Source: Bacillota bacterium
Lineage (GTDB): Bacteria > Bacillota > Clostridia > Tissierellales > Sedimentibacteraceae
Direction of reading: 5' to 3'
Length of the DNA stretch: 18,592 nucleotides
Assembly: GCA_023425285.1 (NCBI GenBank)
Contig: JAFACY010000249.1
Span: 1 to 18,592 of the forward strand
The notes beneath the pieces were generated by a model, which was given only the letters and a program-made list of their open reading frames with translations, had not been told where the DNA came from and did not search any database. The position numbers and the translations under genes were made by a program. How positions within the stretch are numbered: the stretch's first letter is position 1; the number at the start of each line of letters is the position of its first letter. This document shows positions 14,436 through 18,592 of this stretch, piece by piece.

Positions 14436-14789
14436 ATGCCGAGACCAAGGAAATGGAGAAGAGTATGCTGCCTTCCCGACTGTGATAAATTTGGACCGCT
14501 GGATTCTCAGGGAACTGATGTTATGTTTGTGAACATGACTGTTGATGAGTATGAAACTATCAGGCTGATTGATTTGGAAGAGCTTTCGCAGGAAGAGTGT
14601 GCATCTCAGATGAATGTGGCACGGACAACCGTCCAGGGCATTTACAGTGAGGCAAGGAAGAAGCTTGCGCAGTCATTGGTAAACGGCAAGGTTTTGAGAA
14701 TAGAAGGCGGCGAATACAGGCTTTGTGACGGAGAAGGAGAAGCCTGCATCAGAGGAAGCTGCTGCAGGAACAAACGTAAAGACTGCTGA
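14436..14789 (+). CDS. DUF134 family predicted DNA-binding protein
   Basis: A 117-residue protein of the DUF134 (UPF0251) family, recognised from the MPRPRKWRRVCCLP start, the DEYETIRLIDLEELSQEECA segment and the following helix-turn-helix NVARTTVQGIYSEARKKLA (HTH about 47-77). It is predicted to bind DNA. It is rich in cysteine: Cys11, 12, 16 near the start, and Cys97, 104, 109, 110 and 117 near the end, which could ligate a metal or Fe-S cluster. GAGG 14425-14428 lies 7 nt ahead of the ATG. Located after mrp in the same unit, it may regulate its own operon or other Fe-S genes; this is inference from the neighbourhood. DUF134 genes are commonly found near Mrp/NifX-like proteins in anaerobes. 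Its stop codon lies within the terminator hairpin. Confidence 0.9.
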   Translation: MPRPRKWRRVCCLPDCDKFGPLDSQGTDVMFVNMTVDEYETIRLIDLEELSQEECASQMNVARTTVQGIYSEARKKLAQSLVNGKVLRIEGGEYRLCDGEGEACIRGSCCRNKRKDC

Positions 14790-14806
14790 ATTCAGCAGTC
14801 TTTTTT
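14778..14806 (+). terminator. Terminator of mrp-DUF134 operon
   Basis: A perfect palindrome, AAAGACTGCTGAA/TTCAGCAGTCTTT (14778-14803), followed by Ts to 14806. The DUF134 stop TGA (14787-14789) lies in the hairpin. The minus-strand side lacks a good U-tract, so it serves mainly the plus strand. Confidence 0.85.
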
Positions 14807-14822
14807 ATGCTCACTTATTAAA

Positions 14823-15971
14823 TTATTTGCTGAATATATAAGCTGAAAATAATGAAGTTATGGGAATTGCAAACAACAGTCCCATGCTTCCTATTATTGC
14901 CTGCAGAATTTCATATATTATCATCTCAAGATTTAAAAGCTGTATCATATCGCTGCTGTAAACAAGCATTAAAAGTACAACAGACAAGGAGCTTCCGATG
15001 TATGCCAGTACCAAGGTGCTCGTCATTGTTCCTATTGAGTCCTGACCTATGGTTATACCGGATTTTAAAAATACATTAAAATTCTTATTTTCAATATTTT
15101 CCGCAAGCTCGTTGACCGCAGAAGAAATTGACATGGAAATATCCATTACCGCTCCCAATGAACCGATTACAATGCTGCTCCACAGGATTGCCTTTAAATT
15201 CAATGGATTTTCAGGATTTATCATAAGCAGGAACATTGAATCCTGATCAATCAGACCCGTCAGACTGAGCATATTGCTGATTATGTAGGATAAAATTCCG
15301 GCAGTGGCAAGACCGCCTAAATTACCTATGGCAGCACACAGTGTTTTTTTGTGAAGACCATGGATTATCAATAAGCTTGATAAAATTATGAACACACATA
15401 TTATAATAGAAGAAATATAAATGTTTCTTCCGTTTAAAATAGAAGGTATGAACACCATAAATATTGAAAGGAATGTAATTATAAGGGAAATAATCGTGTT
15501 GATTCCTTTCTTTCTGCAAATCAATATGAGCAGGGCAAAAAATATGAGAGTAAGCTTGATAATAGAATTTATCCTGTAATATTCAAGGAATGTCCATTCT
15601 GTTTCCTCTATATTTGTTCTTGAACTCAGCTCGGCTATAAGTATTGTATCTCCGACTTCTATTTCCTTCGGATTTATTTCTATTGATTCGTCTATGTATT
15701 GAAAAGCTTCAACCTCTCTGCTGTCTGTATTCTTGTCATTTAGCCTTGCGGTAAACCTGACAGTCATGGATTTCATCTTTTCATATCCGTAATCAATATC
15801 CTCTTCGGTTACTTCATTGATTTCCACTACCTCTGCCTTGTATGCCTTTACATCCTGATGCGGAAACAAATCAATTTTGTTCATCCTGTATCCCGTAATG
15901 ATGAATAATGCAGAAACAATCAATGTTATAATGTAAACAACAGTGCTTTTATTTGATTTTAAATTTGACAT
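14823..15971 (-). CDS. YibE/F family multi-pass membrane protein
   Basis: A 382-residue membrane protein of the YibE/F-like family (PF07907). It has one N-terminal helix (about 10-28), a soluble region of about 100 residues that should face outside (30-130), and about seven closely packed helices from 135 to the end. The segment WSSIVIGSLGAVMDISMSISSAV and the later FLKSGITIGQDSIGTMTSTLVLAYIGSS are the conserved core, with polar Asp, Ser and Thr residues inside the membrane. The function of the family is not known; a transport role is often supposed. GGAG lies 8 nt ahead of the ATG. It is transcribed alone and diverges from leuS. A weak promoter may lie at 15990-16012, partly in the adjacent repeat. 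Confidence 0.9.
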   Translation of the reverse strand: MSNLKSNKSTVVYIITLIVSALFIITGYRMNKIDLFPHQDVKAYKAEVVEINEVTEEDIDYGYEKMKSMTVRFTARLNDKNTDSREVEAFQYIDESIEINPKEIEVGDTILIAELSSRTNIEETEWTFLEYYRINSIIKLTLIFFALLILICRKKGINTIISLIITFLSIFMVFIPSILNGRNIYISSIIICVFIILSSLLIIHGLHKKTLCAAIGNLGGLATAGILSYIISNMLSLTGLIDQDSMFLLMINPENPLNLKAILWSSIVIGSLGAVMDISMSISSAVNELAENIENKNFNVFLKSGITIGQDSIGTMTSTLVLAYIGSSLSVVLLMLVYSSDMIQLLNLEMIIYEILQAIIGSMGLLFAIPITSLFSAYIFSK

Positions 15972-15988
15972 AACAAAACTCCGATATA

Positions 15989-15998
15989 ATATAATAAA
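15989..15998 (+). repeat. Short direct repeat flanking the tandem palindromes (left copy)
   Basis: ATATAATAAA here recurs at 16131-16140, at the other end of the tandem repeat pair. It may be a target-site duplication or the leftover end of another unit; in such AT-rich DNA it may also be chance. Confidence 0.3.
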
Positions 15999-16000
15999 TA

Positions 16001-16065
16001 TATATCATACAATCACCTTGGCAATGCAAGCCAGCTTGCGCTGCGCTCTGCTCAGGTATGATATA
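16001..16065. repeat. 65-bp palindromic repeat, unit 1
   Basis: The unit begins TATATCATAC and ends GTATGATATA, a perfect 10-bp terminal inverted repeat. Inside is a hairpin GCAAGC/GCTTGC (16026-16031 with 16034-16039). It is followed after 5 bp by unit 2, which matches at 58 of 65 positions. Its GC-rich middle stands out from the AT-rich surroundings. No ORF with a ribosome binding site lies in it. It looks like a REP- or MITE-like intergenic element; I do not recognise the family. Confidence 0.8.
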
Positions 16066-16080
16066 TTGCATATATCATAC
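16056..16080. repeat. Junction palindrome between the two repeat units
   Basis: The right end of unit 1 and the left end of unit 2 form an 11-bp perfect inverted repeat (16056-16066 with 16070-16080) around TGC. It arises from the tandem arrangement of two elements with inverted ends. Confidence 0.8.
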
Positions 16081-16135
16081 CATCGCCTCGGCAATACAAG
16101 CAAGCTTGTGCTGCCCTCTGCTCAGGTATGATATA
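16071..16135. repeat. 65-bp palindromic repeat, unit 2
   Basis: It starts exactly 70 bp after unit 1 and has the same ends. Seven substitutions separate the units. Two of them (16026 G to 16096 A, and 16039 C to 16109 T) are paired in the inner stem, so the pairing is kept (GCAAGC/GCTTGC versus ACAAGC/GCTTGT). In this unit GGCA (16090-16093) also pairs with TGCC (16112-16115). Its right end reads TGATATAAT, an extended -10-like sequence pointing toward leuS. Confidence 0.8.
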
Positions 16136-16199
16136 ATAAAAAATTCTATCATAATCTCCAGATATAATCAAATTTTATTTACAAACTAAAAAATTGCTA

Positions 16200-16228
16200 T
16201 TGCAATAAAAAAAATGTTTTGATATAAT
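16200..16228 (+). promoter_or_regulatory. Promoter of the leuS T-box leader
   Basis: TTGCAA (16200-16205), 17-bp spacer, TATAAT (16223-16228), with TG one base ahead of the -10 (extended -10). Start near 16235. Confidence 0.8.
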
Positions 16229-16234
16229 ACGTAG

Positions 16235-16461
16235 AAAGTTAATAAATTACTGTGATTGGAAGTAGTAGATTGTGATGTATTTCAAGAGAGCTGCCGTTTG
16301 GTGAGAGGCAGTAATACTAAGATTGAACTCGTCCATGAGTATTTGGAGCGAATAAAGTAGTTTCAGACGGGATAACCGTTATAAAAATTAAGAGAGGCAA
16401 TATGCCTAATTTGGGTGGTACCGCGGATACAACTTCGTCCCAGCAGGGAGGAGTTTTTTTT
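16235..16461 (+). promoter_or_regulatory. Leucine T-box riboswitch (leuS leader)
   Basis: The T-box core TGGGTGGTACCGCG is present at 16412-16425. Stem I elements are visible: AGAGAG (16285-16290), the apical stem CTGCC/GGCAG (16291-16295 with 16307-16311) with GGTG in its loop (16300-16303), and on the 3' side a specifier loop GAACTCGTCC in which CTC at 16328-16330 is a leucine codon, matching leuS. The terminator is AACTTCGTCCC (16431-16441) / GGGAGGAGTT (16446-16455), one bulged G, loop AGCA, then eight Ts. In the alternative antiterminator, CCCA at 16439-16442 pairs with TGGG of the T-box. Uncharged tRNA-Leu would stabilise the antiterminator and allow leuS expression. Confidence 0.95.
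16431..16461 (+). terminator. Regulated terminator of the leuS T-box
   Basis: A 10-bp stem with one bulged G and loop AGCA, ending in eight Ts at 16454-16461. It is the off-state structure of the T-box, 37 bp upstream of the leuS start. Confidence 0.9.
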
Positions 16462-16498
16462 ATGCCCTTATCACCAATAAAATAATTCGGAGGATACA

Positions 16499-18592
16499 AT
16501 GAAGACATATAATCCAAGTGCCGTAGAGAAAAAATGGCAGGAAATATGGGAGAAAAATGAAACATTTAAGGCAGATGACAATTCAGACAAAAAGAAATTT
16601 TACGGTCTGGTGGAATTCCCGTATCCATCAGGAGTAGGACTGCATGTAGGACACATACGTGCCTATACATCACTTGAAGTAATCAGCAGAAAAAGAAGAC
16701 TGGAAGGCTACAATGTGCTTTTCCCAATTGGCTGGGATGCATTCGGACTTCCTACAGAAAACTATGCCATTCAGAACGGTATACATCCGAGAGTGGTAAC
16801 AGACAGAAATATAAAGGTGTTTACTCAGCAGTTAAAGGCAGCAGGCTATTCCTTTGACTGGACCAGGACTGTTGATACTACAGATCCCGGATATTACAAA
16901 TGGACTCAGTGGATATTCCTGCAGTTGTTCAAGCACGGTCTGGCATTCAAGGACAAATCATACGTAAACTTTTGTAATCATTGTAAGGTTGTTCTTGCAA
17001 ATGAGGATTCACAGAATGGAGTATGTGACCGCTGCGGAGAACAGGTTGTACAATTGGAAAAGGACGTTTGGTTCTTAAAGATAAGAGAATATGCAGATAA
17101 GCTGTTGGATGGCTTAAATGAAGTTAATTATCTTCCGAGAATCAGACTGGAGCAGGAAAACTGGATAGGACGTTCATACGGTGCTGAGGTTGATTTTAAA
17201 TTAAAGGACACTGAGGATAGACTGAGAGTGTATACAACCAGACCTGATACATTGTATGGAGTAACATTCATGGTTATTGCACCGGAGCATCCATATCTGG
17301 AAAAATATCATGACAGAATTTCCAACATGGCTGAAATCCATGAATATCAGGAGCAGTCAAAAAAGAAAACAGAATTTGAAAGAGTCCAGCTTGCAAAGGA
17401 CAAAACAGGTGTGGAAATCAAAGGACTATCGGCAATTAATCCAGTTTCCGGCGAAGAAGTTCCTGTATGGGTTGCAGACTATGTAATGATGGGCTACGGA
17501 ACAGGAGCCATAATGGCAGTTCCGGGACATGATACACGTGACTGGGAATTTGCAAAGAAATTTAATATACCTATAATAGAAGTAATAGGCGGCGGAAACA
17601 TCGAAGAAGAAGCATTCACAGACGTTGAAGACGGCATATTGGTGAATTCGGGTATATTAAACGGCTTGAGAGTAAAAGAAGCAATAGCAAAAATAATAGA
17701 TTATTTAAAAGAAAATAACCTGGGTGAGCCGAAGACCAACTATAAAATGAAGGATTGGGCGTTCAACAGACAAAGATACTGGGGAGAGCCTATTCCTATA
17801 ATCCATTGCCCGCACTGCGGAATGGTTCCTGTACCGGAAGAGGAGCTGCCGCTTACACTGCCTGACGTTGAGAAATATCAGCCTACGGACACGGGAGAAT
17901 CACCGCTGGCAAACATACACGAATGGGTTAATGTAAAATGCCCTGTGTGCGGAGAGGCTGCAAAAAGAGAAACTGATACCATGCCTCAATGGGCAGGATC
18001 GTCATGGTACTTCCTGAGATATATAGATCCTCGCAACACAGAGGCAATAGCTTCGGATGCAAAATTCAAATACTGGGGTCCTGTTGACTGGTACAACGGC
18101 GGTATGGAGCATGTTACGAGACACTTGATTTATTCGAGATTCTGGCACCGCTTCCTGTTTGACATCGGAGCAGTACCGTTCAAGGAACCATATGCTAAAC
18201 GTACAGCTCAGGGTCTGATACTTGGCTCAGACGGTGAAAAGATGTCCAAATCAAGAGGAAATGTTGTTAATCCTAACGACATCATCGACGAATTCGGAGC
18301 AGACACACTCAGGACGTATATAATGTTCATAGGTGATTATGAGAAATATGCAATATGGAACGATGCCAGCGTAAAAGGCTGCCGAAGATTCCTAGACAGA
18401 GCGTGGAAGCTTCAGGAAATGATAACAGACGAAGCAGGCTACTCAGAAAAGCATATGACATTGATGCACAAAACAATCAAAAAAGTGACAGAAGATTATG
18501 AAGCTATGAAGTTCAATACTGCTATCGCTGCAATGATGAGCTTCGTAAATGAAATAACCGCTGACGGATATATAACCCGTGATGAATTTAAA
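16499..18592 (+). CDS. leuS: Leucyl-tRNA synthetase, N-terminal 698 residues (cut by the window end)
   Basis: A class I aminoacyl-tRNA synthetase that charges tRNA-Leu. The ATG at 16499 follows GGAGG (16489-16493) by 5 nt. Motifs: FPYPSGVGLHVGH with the HIGH-type HVGH at 49-52; a zinc-binding pair CNHC (159-162) and CDRC (176-179); the editing (CP1) domain with TTRPDTLYGVTF and MGYGTGAIMAVPGHDTRD; a second CxxC pair near the return to the catalytic core; and KMSKS at 581-585 in GSDGEKMSKSRGN. The frame is open to the last base; roughly the last 100-150 residues of the anticodon-binding/C-terminal region lie beyond the window. Catalytic motifs are all intact. Expression is controlled by the upstream T-box. 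Confidence 0.97.
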   Translation, partial: MKTYNPSAVEKKWQEIWEKNETFKADDNSDKKKFYGLVEFPYPSGVGLHVGHIRAYTSLEVISRKRRLEGYNVLFPIGWDAFGLPTENYAIQNGIHPRVVTDRNIKVFTQQLKAAGYSFDWTRTVDTTDPGYYKWTQWIFLQLFKHGLAFKDKSYVNFCNHCKVVLANEDSQNGVCDRCGEQVVQLEKDVWFLKIREYADKLLDGLNEVNYLPRIRLEQENWIGRSYGAEVDFKLKDTEDRLRVYTTRPDTLYGVTFMVIAPEHPYLEKYHDRISNMAEIHEYQEQSKKKTEFERVQLAKDKTGVEIKGLSAINPVSGEEVPVWVADYVMMGYGTGAIMAVPGHDTRDWEFAKKFNIPIIEVIGGGNIEEEAFTDVEDGILVNSGILNGLRVKEAIAKIIDYLKENNLGEPKTNYKMKDWAFNRQRYWGEPIPIIHCPHCGMVPVPEEELPLTLPDVEKYQPTDTGESPLANIHEWVNVKCPVCGEAAKRETDTMPQWAGSSWYFLRYIDPRNTEAIASDAKFKYWGPVDWYNGGMEHVTRHLIYSRFWHRFLFDIGAVPFKEPYAKRTAQGLILGSDGEKMSKSRGNVVNPNDIIDEFGADTLRTYIMFIGDYEKYAIWNDASVKGCRRFLDRAWKLQEMITDEAGYSEKHMTLMHKTIKKVTEDYEAMKFNTAIAAMMSFVNEITADGYITRDEFK

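Noticed and set aside
15943..16131. 62-codon frame crossing the yibE/F start and both repeats
   Set aside because: It has no Shine-Dalgarno, it overlaps the yibE/F start on the other strand, and the peptide is mostly a translation of the palindromic repeats.
16001..16135. Possible CRISPR array
   Set aside because: There are only two units, 65 bp long and palindromic, separated by 5 bp with no spacer-length unique sequence, and no cas gene is nearby.
16317..16565. 82-codon minus-strand frame in the T-box region
   Set aside because: It lies antisense to the T-box and leuS start, has no ribosome binding site, and resembles no family I know.
1..18592. Genomic island or prophage with a novel defence system
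   Set aside because: No integrase, transposase, phage or defence-type gene was found; coding style is uniform and nearly all genes are core housekeeping or common transporters.

Overview
The window is a piece of a low-GC bacterial chromosome. Gene content (HflX, a YebC-type factor, a clostridial-style PBP1A, Mrp plus DUF134, a T-box-controlled leuS), Shine-Dalgarno sites of the AAGGAGG type and consensus sigma-A promoters all point to Bacillota, most likely an anaerobic member of the Clostridia. I cannot name genus or species from the sequence alone. There is no phage, plasmid or transposase gene and no rRNA or tRNA gene. Most of it is ordinary core chromosome.

Layout. 1-3042 (+): end of a ferric-siderophore uptake operon of the YclNOPQ/FatBCDE type (binding protein truncated by the window edge, two FecCD permeases, ATPase, with 4-bp ATGA overlaps), closed by a bidirectional terminator. 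3081-6395 (-): a large bifunctional PBP1A-type penicillin-binding protein with an asparagine/glycine-rich tail. 6696-8607 (+): hflX-yigZ, overlapping by 8 bp. 8689-9435 (+): yebC with its own promoter and terminator. 9541-9900 (+): an orphan HicB-family antitoxin-like protein without a HicA partner. 9970-12522 (-): a three-gene ABC-2 exporter (ATPase, permease, permease; COG4586/4587/3694 type). 12615-13187 (-): mntP manganese exporter. 13313-13465 (+): an apparently independent short transcription unit, a candidate small RNA or very small membrane protein. 13551-14789 (+): mrp (Nbp35/ApbC-type Fe-S carrier) and a DUF134 regulator under a perfect consensus promoter. 14823-15971 (-): YibE/F-family membrane protein. 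15972-16498: intergenic region with two tandem 65-bp palindromic repeats and a leucine T-box leader. 16499-end (+): leuS, truncated by the window edge.

Functional threads. Iron and manganese handling recurs (siderophore import, Mn export, Fe-S cluster carrier with a Cys-rich putative regulator), but these genes are in separate transcription units and nothing in the sequence shows that they are co-regulated. Ribosome and translation functions also recur (HflX, YebC, LeuS with T-box).

The parts least explained by known families are the two structured tandem repeats at 16001-16135, the promoter-hairpins-terminator unit at 13313-13463, the 13-codon minigene with a strong ribosome binding site between mrp and the DUF134 gene, and the orphan HicB with a palindrome in front of it. 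None of these amounts to a demonstrated new system. They are the places where comparative analysis would pay off.
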